Below, piece by piece: positions 1 through 6,371 of a DNA stretch of 12,044 nt. Each line of letters starts with the position of its first letter. Within the stretch, counting starts at the first letter, position 1. This stretch comes from Bacteroidota bacterium (lineage in GTDB: Bacteria > Bacteroidota > Bacteroidia > Chitinophagales > Chitinophagaceae). The notes below the pieces were generated by a model. That model made no database searches. It saw only the letters and a program-made list of their open reading frames with translations, and was not told the origin of the DNA. The DNA lies in NCBI GenBank assembly GCA_947460795.1, contig CANHJA010000052.1, positions 1 through 12,044 on the forward strand, read 5' to 3'. The translations under genes were made by a program, and so were the position numbers.

Positions 1-136
1 ATAATAAACTTTCTTCTTTTGCTTTTAATTCTTGTTCTTTTAATTCAAGTTCTTGTTCTTTTGAAGTTGTTTTAGAATCTCCACAAGAAGCGAAAATTAT
101 ACATGCAAATGTTAGAATGGTAATTACTTTTCTCAT
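1..136 (-). CDS. Coiled-coil lipoprotein, 5' part only (copy 1, cut by window edge)
   Basis: Reading leftward from the ATG at 136, the first 45 codons are open and run off the window. They encode the same 45 residues as the neighbouring complete gene at 285-740: a lipoprotein signal peptide with lipobox F-A-S-C (Cys18) and the start of a Lys/Glu-rich coiled coil. The DNA from 9 to 136 matches 613-740 base for base. The only differences lie at positions 1 and 5; the one at 5 is silent (TTA for TTG), while the one at 1 changes the first base of codon 46. It should be a membrane-anchored, probably outer-membrane or periplasmic, lipoprotein. Whether it also carries an SH3-like domain cannot be seen. 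Its promoter region differs from that of copy 2 and lacks a good -7 box. It could be intact or a truncated copy. Confidence 0.75.
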   Translation of the reverse strand, partial: MRKVITILTFACIIFASCGDSKTTSKEQELELKEQELKAKEESLL

Positions 137-160
137 ATTATTTTTTTTTAGAATTTACAA
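1..160. repeat. Direct repeat, left copy (matches 605-759)
   Basis: This stretch repeats at an offset of 604 bases. From 9 to 136 the copies are identical. Positions 137-160 (A/T-rich leader) still align with 741-759 but with two or three small indels in the T run and in GAATTTACAA versus GAATTACAA. Beyond about 160 similarity stops, and towards position 1 mismatches begin at 5 and 1. The left limit is hidden by the window edge, so the true repeat unit could be longer. Confidence 0.9.
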
Positions 161-284
161 AGTCCTATTCGTTTGGCTTTTCGGTTTCGCCCCGTTTTTT
201 GAGTTGTTTCTGGTCTCAACTTTATTTTTTGCTACTAGTGGTAGCAGGCTTTTGGTTTTGCAAATTTGCTGATGGCAGTTATAC
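161..284. other. Intergenic spacer between the tandem lipoprotein genes
   Basis: No open reading frame is supported here. The spacer is visibly less AT-rich than the flanks. It holds an imperfect direct repeat (GGCTTTTCGGTTTCGCC at 175-191 and GGCTTTTGGTTTTGC at 247-261), a small inverted repeat (GCTAC 231-235 / GTAGC 241-245) and a perfect 10-base palindrome GCAAATTTGC at 260-269. None is followed by a T tract on the reverse strand, so I do not call a terminator for the 285-740 gene. It may be a remnant of a dispersed repeat, but that is inference. Confidence 0.5.
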
Positions 285-740
285 TTAATTTATTATTTTA
301 ATTCTTGATTTATGCACGTAACCTTTTACATTTGATTGAGTATAAACAACCCACCAATTATTATCTGAACTTGGAAACACTTCATAATTTTCGCCTTCAA
401 ATAACCTATCTATTATCTCTGAATTTTTACTCATGCCATTTCTCACATTGGTATAACCATCAGGATCTTGAATAATTGCAATATATTTCTTCTTTGTTGT
501 TTGTTCTGGATTGGCTTGATTGCTGTTATTACTTTTCGATTTTAATGCTTCTTCTTTTTGTTTTAGCTCTTGTTCTTTTAATTCAATTTCCTTCTTTTTG
601 TCATCTAACAAACTTTCTTCTTTTGCTTTTAATTCTTGTTCTTTTAATTCAAGTTCTTGTTCTTTTGAAGTTGTTTTAGAATCTCCACAAGAAGCGAAAA
701 TTATACATGCAAATGTTAGAATGGTAATTACTTTTCTCAT
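285..740 (-). CDS. Lipoprotein with heptad coiled coil and C-terminal SH3-like domain
   Basis: This 151-residue protein has three visible parts. Residues 1-18 are a lipoprotein signal peptide ending in F-A-S-C, with Cys18 the lipidated residue. Residues 26-69 are a Lys/Glu/Leu coiled coil built on seven-residue units such as KEQELEL, KEQELKA and KEQELKQ. After a Ser/Asn/Gln-rich linker, residues 86-151 resemble a bacterial SH3 (SH3b) domain, with the typical T-N-V-R-N-G start, an N-W-W-V core and a G-Y-V-H-K-S ending. SH3b domains usually bind peptidoglycan or peptides, so a role as an envelope-anchored wall-binding protein is an inference. The frame is open up to 815, but I start at 740: this gives a proper signal peptide, it is the start shared with the duplicate copy, and a promoter lies just upstream. 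It is tandem with the partial copy at 1-136. Confidence 0.85.
   Translation of the reverse strand: MRKVITILTFACIIFASCGDSKTTSKEQELELKEQELKAKEESLLDDKKKEIELKEQELKQKEEALKSKSNNSNQANPEQTTKKKYIAIIQDPDGYTNVRNGMSKNSEIIDRLFEGENYEVFPSSDNNWWVVYTQSNVKGYVHKSRIKIIN
540..680 (-). repeat. Seven-residue / 21-base coiled-coil repeats inside the lipoprotein gene
   Basis: The coiled-coil part is written in near-repeated 21-base units: on the forward strand the phrase CTTGTTCTTTTAATTCAA occurs at two places (568-585, 633-650), with shorter relatives nearby. Each unit encodes one heptad rich in Lys, Glu, Gln and Leu. Such repeats can change number by slippage or recombination. Confidence 0.7.
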
Positions 741-759
741 ATTATTTTTTTGAATTACA
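605..759. repeat. Direct repeat, right copy (matches 1-160)
   Basis: This is the second copy of the repeat described at 1-160. It covers the leader, signal peptide and first coiled-coil heptads of the complete lipoprotein gene. The sequence upstream of it (760-860) does not match that upstream of the left copy (161-260), which places one repeat boundary about 20 bases before the start codon, just at the -7 promoter element. Confidence 0.9.
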
Positions 760-788
760 AATATAATTATAAAATATAATTTCAGCAA
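758..788 (-). promoter_or_regulatory. Bacteroidota-type promoter for the 285-740 lipoprotein
   Basis: On the reverse strand TATATTTG (765-758) is a perfect TAnnTTTG -7 box. A TTG (788-786) lies 20 bases upstream at the -33 position, close to the consensus TTTG. Transcription would begin near 751, giving a leader of roughly ten bases before the ATG at 740. Confidence 0.65.
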
Positions 789-824
789 GGTGTTGTGCCA
801 CATAAGGCGTTTCATGAAAAAGAC

Positions 825-857
825 TTCGACCCCAAAAAAAATTTAACCTTAACTTCG
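825..857 (+). promoter_or_regulatory. Possible weak promoter for rluD
   Basis: TAACTTCG (850-857) differs from TAnnTTTG at one base, and TTCG (825-828) stands 21 bases upstream in the -33 position. Both boxes carry C in place of T, so this is a tentative call. It fits transcription starting a few bases before the ATG at 869. Confidence 0.4.
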
Positions 858-868
858 TGGTCTTAATT

Positions 869-1939
869 ATGGCAAGTAAAAAAATTATTTTAGAAGATTT
901 TGAAGAGGAAGAAATTTCTTCGAACGAAACGATTGAAAAACATATTGAACACGAGTTTGAAGTAGATAAAGGACAAGAGCCTTTGCGTATTGATAAATTT
1001 ATCATGATCAAAGTGGCTGGCAGCACCCGTAGCAAAGTGCAACAAGCTATTGACGATGAATTGGTCTTGGTTAATGGCAATCCTGTAAAGGCAAACTACA
1101 AGGTTCGCCCTTTGGATAAACTAACAATTTACACATTTCATGTGCCTTACGACAATGAAATTAAACCGGAAGATATTCCGTTGGATATTGTGTATGAAGA
1201 TGAGGATGTATTGGTTATTAATAAGCCTGCTGGTTTTGTAGTGCATCCGGGTCATGGAAACTGGAGTGGTACTGTCGTGAATGCCGTAATGTTTCATCTG
1301 CAAAAAAACAATTTAGACGTAAGCAATTTACCAAGAATTGGTTTAGTGCATCGGATCGATAAAGACACGACAGGTTTATTGGTTTTGGGTAAAACCGAAA
1401 AAGCCGTGTATCATTTGGCTGAGCAGTTTAAAGAACATACGGTTAATAGAAGATACCATGCCTTGGTTTGGGGCGATGTAGCTGAAGAAACAGGACGAAT
1501 AGAAACTTATATTGGAAGGCACGATCGGCTTCGTAAAATATTCACGAACTATGAAGAAGAGCATGAAGGAAAACATGCTGTGACGCATTATAAAGTATTG
1601 GAGCGTTTAAATTATGTGACCTTGGTTGAGTGTAAATTGGAAACAGGTAGAACGCATCAAATCCGCGTACACATGAAACACATTGGACATACCTTGTTTA
1701 ATGATAAAACGTATGGTGGTGATAGAATTTTAAAAGGAACCGTATTTGCAAAATATAAATCGTTTGTAGATAATTGTTTTTCATTATTGCCCCGACAAGC
1801 TTTACATGCTAAAACATTGGGTTTTGTACATCCTACAACCGGCAAAGAAATGTTTTTTGAAAGCCCATTGCCTAAAGACATGGAAGAGGTGTTGGCTAAA
1901 TGGAGAATATATGTGAAAGCAAAAAAATTAGATGAGTAA
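869..1939 (+). CDS. rluD: 23S rRNA pseudouridine synthase, RluA/RluD family
   Basis: The product (356 residues) converts uridines to pseudouridine in 23S rRNA, probably in the helix 69 region as known for RluD; exact sites are inferred from the family. An acidic N-terminal extension of about 33 residues precedes an S4 RNA-binding domain (about 34-96, with R-I-D-K-F and R-S-K-V-Q-Q-A-I). The catalytic domain follows, with I-N-K-P-A-G at 117-122 and the hallmark HRIDKDTTGLL at 161-171, where Asp164 is the catalytic residue, and the RTHQIRVHMKHIGH motif near residue 265. Length is normal for the family. I prefer the ATG at 869 over the in-frame GTG at 857, because the GTG lies inside the likely -7 box. 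The next gene begins 13 bases after the stop, so the two are probably cotranscribed. RluD is the best guess; another RluA-family paralogue is possible. Confidence 0.9.
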   Translation: MASKKIILEDFEEEEISSNETIEKHIEHEFEVDKGQEPLRIDKFIMIKVAGSTRSKVQQAIDDELVLVNGNPVKANYKVRPLDKLTIYTFHVPYDNEIKPEDIPLDIVYEDEDVLVINKPAGFVVHPGHGNWSGTVVNAVMFHLQKNNLDVSNLPRIGLVHRIDKDTTGLLVLGKTEKAVYHLAEQFKEHTVNRRYHALVWGDVAEETGRIETYIGRHDRLRKIFTNYEEEHEGKHAVTHYKVLERLNYVTLVECKLETGRTHQIRVHMKHIGHTLFNDKTYGGDRILKGTVFAKYKSFVDNCFSLLPRQALHAKTLGFVHPTTGKEMFFESPLPKDMEEVLAKWRIYVKAKKLDE

Positions 1940-1952
1940 TTATGGTCCCTTT

Positions 1953-3560
1953 ATGAAAAAGCAATATCTATCCTTCGTTTTTATTATTTTATTTTTTGCT
2001 TCTTGCTCAACTGCTGTTTCGGATAAAAAAATATTCAGATTCAATCAAGTACAAGGTGTTGAATCGTTAGATCCCGCTTTTTCAAAAAATTTAAACATCA
2101 TGTGGCATACGCATTTGTGCTACAATCGATTGTTGGAATATGATGAAAATATGCAACCCATTCCCTCACTGGCAAAATCTTGGACAATTTCGGATGATCG
2201 AAAAACCTATCGTTTTATTTTACGAAAGGATGTTTTTTTTCATGACAATGATGCGTTCCCAAATGGAATTGGAAGACGCATGACCGCACAAGATGTAGCA
2301 TTTAGTTTCAACAGAATTATGGATGAGGAAACAGCCTCACCGGGTGCTTGGATTTTTAATGACAGAGTAGATTCTTTGAAACCATTTGTAGCTGTTGATG
2401 ACACCACATTTGAAGTGCATTTGCAACAACCCTTCAATCCAATGTTGGGCATTTTGAGTATGAATTATTGCTCGGTTGTGCCACATGAAGTAGTTAAAAA
2501 ATGGGGTAAAGATTTTAGAGAACATCCTTGCGGAACGGGTCCATTTGTATTTCATGAGTGGGAAGATGCAGTGGTAATTACTTATCGTAAAAATGAAAAG
2601 TATTGGGAAAAAGACAGTGCAGGAAATTCCTTGCCCTACATTGATGGAATAAAATGTTCGTTTATTGACAGTAAAGCAACTGAGTTTTTAATGTTTATGC
2701 AAGGCGATTTAGATTTTATGAATGGCATCGACGTCTCATTTAAAGATCAAGTATTGAGCAAAAAAGGAATACTGAAAAAAGAATATGCGAATAAAATTTC
2801 GTTAGAAAAGCATGCCTATTTGAATGTAGAATATTTGGGTTTTTTGTTGGATTCTTCTAAAAATAAAAATCAAATTTTACTGAATAAAAAAATTCGGCAA
2901 GCCATTAATTGGGGCTTTGATAGAAAAAAATTAGTGACCTATTTAAGAAATAATATTGGCATCGAAGCCAATGCCGGTATGATTCCAGCCAGCTTAGAAG
3001 GTTTTGACTCTGCGATCGTAAAAGGATATCGTTATCAGCCAGAGAAAGCGTTGGCACTTATCAACGAAGTAAAAAAAGAAGTAGGTACTATCCCAGAAAT
3101 CACCTTGCTTTCGAACGACAATTATTCTGATCGTTGCAATTTTATTGCTTCGCAATTAACTTCTCTAGGATTAAAAATAAATGTCGAAATCATGCAACCT
3201 TCTTTATTGCGTGAGCAAATGAGCAATTCGGCAGCCGACTTTTTTTGGGCAACTTGGATTGCCGATTACCCAGATGCTGAAAGTTATTTGTCGTTGTTTT
3301 ATGGGAAAAATACGGCACCGCCCAACTACACTCGTTTTAAAAACGCAAGTTTCGATAAATTGTATGAAGCCAGCTTGATAGAAAAAGACAACACTAAAAA
3401 AATTGCTCTTTATCAAGCTATGGATAAAATAATTATTGAAGAAGCACCTTGTGTGCCGCTATTTTATGATGAAGTAATGCACTTTATTCATAATCGAGTG
3501 CATGGGTTTAGCACCAATAGTTTAAATTTAATTGAACTCAAAAAAGTAACATTAGATTGA
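1953..3560 (+). CDS. Peptide ABC transporter substrate-binding lipoprotein (SBP family 5)
   Basis: This 535-residue protein belongs to the DppA/OppA-type extracytoplasmic solute-binding family. Residues 1-18 are a lipoprotein signal ending in F-A-S-C (Cys18). Family landmarks follow in order: V-E-S-L-D-P-A-F near 36-43, P-S-L-A-K-S-W at 71-77, M-T-A-Q-D-V-A-F at 110-117, G-T-G-P-F at 194-198, I-R-Q-A-I-N-W-G-F-D-R at 314-324 and A-D-Y-P-D at 437-441. It should capture oligopeptides or similar ligands and deliver them to an inner-membrane permease, but no permease or ATPase gene is present in this window. An ATG at 1932 overlaps the end of rluD; I chose 1953 because it puts a Lys-Lys pair directly before the hydrophobic stretch and avoids the overlap. 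The ligand cannot be told from sequence. Confidence 0.88.
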   Translation: MKKQYLSFVFIILFFASCSTAVSDKKIFRFNQVQGVESLDPAFSKNLNIMWHTHLCYNRLLEYDENMQPIPSLAKSWTISDDRKTYRFILRKDVFFHDNDAFPNGIGRRMTAQDVAFSFNRIMDEETASPGAWIFNDRVDSLKPFVAVDDTTFEVHLQQPFNPMLGILSMNYCSVVPHEVVKKWGKDFREHPCGTGPFVFHEWEDAVVITYRKNEKYWEKDSAGNSLPYIDGIKCSFIDSKATEFLMFMQGDLDFMNGIDVSFKDQVLSKKGILKKEYANKISLEKHAYLNVEYLGFLLDSSKNKNQILLNKKIRQAINWGFDRKKLVTYLRNNIGIEANAGMIPASLEGFDSAIVKGYRYQPEKALALINEVKKEVGTIPEITLLSNDNYSDRCNFIASQLTSLGLKINVEIMQPSLLREQMSNSAADFFWATWIADYPDAESYLSLFYGKNTAPPNYTRFKNASFDKLYEASLIEKDNTKKIALYQAMDKIIIEEAPCVPLFYDEVMHFIHNRVHGFSTNSLNLIELKKVTLD

Positions 3561-3575
3561 TATAAAATAATAATT

Positions 3576-3583
3576 TACTTTTG
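3576..3583 (+). promoter_or_regulatory. Promoter -7 box ahead of zapA
   Basis: TACTTTTG is a perfect TAnnTTTG element, seven bases before the zapA ATG. A matching -33 box is poor: TTAG stands at the right distance, and an ATTG lies only 16 bases upstream. It implies that zapA-polX is a transcription unit separate from the upstream binding-protein gene, with a very short leader. Confidence 0.5.
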
Positions 3584-3590
3584 AAATACT

Positions 3591-3866
3591 ATGAGTGAAA
3601 CAACATTGGTTGATTTAATGATTTTAAATCGTAGTTTTAAAGTGAAGGTTGAAACCCAACATGTAGCGTTGGTCAAACAACGTATGCAGGATATTCAAAC
3701 TAAATTGGTTTCCTTGAAATCGAATTTTCCGGGTAGAGATGTACAAGATTATTTATCGATGGCCTTGATTGATGCAGTTTCGGAAAGCTTGAAAATAGAA
3801 GACAATCAATTGAAAAATGAAACACTTTTTGAGGAATTAAAAAAACTAAACGAGCAGTTAGATTAA
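3591..3866 (+). CDS. zapA: Cell division protein ZapA
   Basis: The 91-residue protein matches the ZapA family in size and layout. A short N-terminal beta part (L-M-I-L-N-R-S-F-K-V-K-V) is followed by helices with V-K-Q-R-M-Q-D-I and the D-V-Q-D-Y-L-S-M-A-L-I segment, ending in a charged, probably coiled-coil tail. ZapA proteins bind FtsZ in the cytoplasm and bundle its filaments in the division ring, acting as dimers or tetramers. The polX-like gene starts two bases after the stop, so the pair is almost certainly cotranscribed. The family match rests on pattern recognition of a short, weakly conserved protein. Confidence 0.8.
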   Translation: MSETTLVDLMILNRSFKVKVETQHVALVKQRMQDIQTKLVSLKSNFPGRDVQDYLSMALIDAVSESLKIEDNQLKNETLFEELKKLNEQLD

Positions 3867-3868
3867 CG

Positions 3869-5545
3869 ATGACGAACAAAGAAATTGCAAGTTATTTTAG
3901 CCTCTTGGCTAAGTTGTCGGATATACACAATGAAAATTCATTTAAGTCGAAAGCCTATAGTGTGGCTGCTTTTCAGATAGACAAATTGGGTTTTGATGTT
4001 GAGAATTATCCGAAAGAAAAGTTGGCTGCTGTTTTTGGTATTGGAGACAGCAATGCAAAAAAAATCATTGAAATTTTAGAAACAGGAAAACTTGAGGCCT
4101 TGGACGAGTTGTTGGCAAAAACACCTGAAGGCATTCAAGAATTGATGTCGATAAAAGGCATTGGTCCTAAAAAAATTGCTACTATATGGCACGAATTAGG
4201 CATTGAGTCTCCAGGAGAATTATTGTATGCTTGTGATGAAAATAGATTGATTGCTTACAAAGGTTTTGGGGAGAAAACACAACAAACAATCAAGGAAGCA
4301 TTGGAGTTTTATTTGTCTAATCAGCAACGTTATTTATACGCTTCTATTGAGCCCATTGCATTGGCATTGGAAAAAAAATTACAACAATTATTTTCACATT
4401 GTGAGGTAAAAATTACCGGTGCGTTTGTGCGTCAATGTGAAATTATTGATGAATTGGCATATGTTATTGCATGCAGTGAGGAAGAAATAATAGAAACAAT
4501 ATCATCTCAAAATGGTTTTGTATTTCAAGAAAATGACAATGGAATTTTGAAATTTATGTTGAATGAAAGCATTCACATTGAAATTCATGCATGTGATGAA
4601 AATACGTTTGTTGAAACGTTATTTTTTACAACCAATTCGGCAGATTTTAATGAGGCTTTTCAAAGTCATTTCGAAGAGGTTGTTTTTGAAGGAAACGAAA
4701 ACGAAGAAGCTATTTTTGAACAAGCTGAAATTGAATTTATTGAACCTTGTTTAAGAGAAAATGAACAATCTATTTTATTAGCTAAAGAAAATAACTTACC
4801 AATTCTTATTCAGCCAAAAGATGTAAAAGGGGTTGTTCATAATCACAGCAAATGGAGCGATGGGAAAAATACCATTGAAGAAATGGCTTTGGCTTGTATA
4901 CAAAAAGGCTATGAATATTTGGTGATGAGCGACCATTCGGTTTCTTCGTTTTATGCCAATGGATTAAGCATTGAGCGCATCGAAAAACAACAAGATGAAA
5001 TAGATTCCTTGAATAAAAAATTGGCGCCATTTAAAATTTTCAAAAGCATTGAATGCGATATTTTAAATGATGGCAGATTGGATTATGAGGAGGCCGTTTT
5101 AGCTACCTTTGATTTGGTAATTTGCTCGGTACATCAAAATTTAAAGATGACTGAAGAGAAAGCGATGCAACGAATTTTAACTGCCATCGAAAATCCATAT
5201 TGTCATATTTTAGGCCATCCTACCGGTCGATTGCTATTGAGTAGAAAAGGCTATCCAATTGACCATATTAAAATAATAGAAGCTTGTATAAAAAACAATG
5301 TAGTCATTGAAATCAATGCCAACCCACGCCGATTAGATATGGATTGGCGGATCATTGAGCAAGCTATAGAAATGAGCGCCATGCTTTCTATAAATCCCGA
5401 TGCACACAGCTTAGATGGTATCGATGATATTCGTTTTGGTGTATTCGCTTCTCAAAAAGGAATGCTTACCAAACAACATAATCTAAGCAGTTTGAGTTTG
5501 CCAGAATTTGAAGATTATTTGAAGAAGTTGAAATTAAAAAATTAA
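3869..5545 (+). CDS. polX: PolX-like protein: helix-hairpin-helix plus PHP nuclease, degenerate polymerase site
   Basis: The 558-residue protein has the full architecture of bacterial PolX. Residues 1-150 hold the 8 kDa-like region with helix-hairpin-helix motifs (F-G-I-G-D at 56-60, I-K-G-I-G-P-K-K at 95-102, Y-K-G-F-G-E-K at 130-136). Residues 155-265 correspond to the family X polymerase palm. Residues 320-558 form a PHP domain with all expected metal ligands: H324/H326, D355/H356, E395, H422, H450, D511/H513, and the G-H-P-T-G-R-L-L motif. The palm is eroded: where PolX has G-D-I-D, this protein has D-E-L-A (194-197), the third Asp position is Glu238, and the TGS motif reads T-N-S. It probably acts as a DNA 3'-5' exonuclease or AP-site/repair nuclease without polymerase activity; that is inference. 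It is tightly linked to zapA. Confidence 0.87.
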   Translation: MTNKEIASYFSLLAKLSDIHNENSFKSKAYSVAAFQIDKLGFDVENYPKEKLAAVFGIGDSNAKKIIEILETGKLEALDELLAKTPEGIQELMSIKGIGPKKIATIWHELGIESPGELLYACDENRLIAYKGFGEKTQQTIKEALEFYLSNQQRYLYASIEPIALALEKKLQQLFSHCEVKITGAFVRQCEIIDELAYVIACSEEEIIETISSQNGFVFQENDNGILKFMLNESIHIEIHACDENTFVETLFFTTNSADFNEAFQSHFEEVVFEGNENEEAIFEQAEIEFIEPCLRENEQSILLAKENNLPILIQPKDVKGVVHNHSKWSDGKNTIEEMALACIQKGYEYLVMSDHSVSSFYANGLSIERIEKQQDEIDSLNKKLAPFKIFKSIECDILNDGRLDYEEAVLATFDLVICSVHQNLKMTEEKAMQRILTAIENPYCHILGHPTGRLLLSRKGYPIDHIKIIEACIKNNVVIEINANPRRLDMDWRIIEQAIEMSAMLSINPDAHSLDGIDDIRFGVFASQKGMLTKQHNLSSLSLPEFEDYLKKLKLKN

Positions 5546-5559
5546 AAACATTCCATTTT

Positions 5560-6294
5560 TTATTTCACCTCGTATTCTGTTTTCACAGTAATTGTGGCTG
5601 TTTTATTGATGCTTGAAGTATTAAATGCACCTCCATATGAATATTCTTCATTTTCATTTTGCCCAGTAATTTGAAAAACTCCCATGGTTGCTTTTTTGAG
5701 ATCTCCTAAATTGGCTTTAGAGTTTTCAGCAATAATTTCTGCACGCTTATTTGCATCAGCACTCGCTTTGGCTAGCAATCCTATTTTTAAGTCGCCTAAT
5801 TTTGTGTAATAATAATTGGGTGATGAAGACGTTAATTCTACTCCTTGTTGTATGAGTTGGGTAATTTCTCTTGAAATTTTATCTACTTTTAATAAATTAC
5901 TAGATTCGATATTGATGGATTCAGATAATTTAAAACCTGTAAATGTAGCGCCATTTTGACGTCCACTTTCATCGTAGGTATAGTTGTATAATTTTTCTGT
6001 ATTAATAGAAGATGTATTCATTTCTTCTTTTGAAAGTCCTTTTGTTTGCAAGTAATTCATTACAATTACTTCATCTTTTTTTAATGCGTCAAAAGCTTCT
6101 TGCATATTTAAAGAAGTTCGAGAAAAACTTCCACTCCAGACAATCATATCTGAAACAAAATTAGTATCTGCAGCGCCTGTTACGGAGATGGTCTCTGTTT
6201 GTTTATATTTATAATTAAATGCTTTTGAAAGAATGTATAAACCTATTAAAGAGGCTAATACAAGAACGAGTAGGGTTGAGTTTGGTTTTTTCAT
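5560..6294 (-). CDS. SIMPL-domain (DUF541) protein, membrane-anchored
   Basis: The 244-residue protein begins with a hydrophobic segment (about residues 7-25) lacking a lipobox, which probably anchors it in the inner membrane with the rest in the periplasm. From residue 33 it follows the SIMPL/DUF541 pattern: T-E-T-I-S-V-T-G-A-A-D near the start, a region beginning T-G-F-K-L-S-E-S, an A-x-A-D-A-N-K-R-A-E-I-I-A segment near 180, and T-A-T-I-T-V-K-T-E-Y at the end. The family includes proteins linked to oxidative-stress defence and to outer-membrane or periplasmic organisation, but the biochemical role is not established. It converges with polX, the two stops lying 14 bases apart. It has its own -7 box directly before the start, so it need not depend on the T9SS gene upstream. 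Confidence 0.85.
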   Translation of the reverse strand: MKKPNSTLLVLVLASLIGLYILSKAFNYKYKQTETISVTGAADTNFVSDMIVWSGSFSRTSLNMQEAFDALKKDEVIVMNYLQTKGLSKEEMNTSSINTEKLYNYTYDESGRQNGATFTGFKLSESINIESSNLLKVDKISREITQLIQQGVELTSSSPNYYYTKLGDLKIGLLAKASADANKRAEIIAENSKANLGDLKKATMGVFQITGQNENEEYSYGGAFNTSSINKTATITVKTEYEVK

Positions 6295-6298
6295 TTAT

Positions 6299-6306
6299 CA
6301 AAGATA
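6299..6306 (-). promoter_or_regulatory. Promoter -7 box for the SIMPL gene
   Basis: On the reverse strand TATCTTTG is a perfect TAnnTTTG box, only four bases before the ATG at 6294. No clear TTTG lies at -33; a T run from the terminator hairpin occupies that position. The mRNA would be leaderless or nearly so. Confidence 0.45.
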
Positions 6307-6323
6307 TACAAATTTTACATAAA

Positions 6324-6351
6324 AAAAGTCCCGATTTATATCGGGACTTTT
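6324..6351 (-). terminator. Rho-independent terminator of the T9SS cargo gene
   Basis: A perfect 12-base-pair stem (6324-6335 with 6340-6351; GC core GTCCCGAT / ATCGGGAC) closes a TTAT loop. Read on the reverse strand the stem runs into seven T residues. It begins about 20 bases after the stop codon at 6372 and sits between this gene and the SIMPL gene. The hairpin is symmetric and could also stop forward transcription. Confidence 0.88.
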
Positions 6352-6371
6352 ATAGTATTTAAAAAACCAAT

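Noticed and set aside
231..245. Hairpin GCTAC-TAGTG-GTAGC as a terminator for the lipoprotein gene
   Set aside because: The T run lies on the wrong side for reverse-strand transcription, and the stem is only five or six pairs.
161..284. Integron attC site between repeated genes in a cassette-like array
   Set aside because: A GTATAAC-like end is present at 283-277 on the reverse strand, but there is no matching GTTRRRY at the other end and no long imperfect palindrome joining them. No integrase is in the window.
476..753. Two forward-strand open frames rich in Leu, Phe and Ser
   Set aside because: They are the antisense of the lipoprotein coiled coil; the Leu/Phe richness mirrors the Lys/Glu codons. 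No start signal supports them.
741..815. Upstream extension of the lipoprotein reading frame to 815
   Set aside because: It would bury the signal peptide 25 residues inside the protein and include the promoter; the duplicate copy does not share this extension.
857..868. GTG at 857 as the rluD start
   Set aside because: It forms part of the likely -7 box and adds only four residues; the ATG at 869 is the better start.
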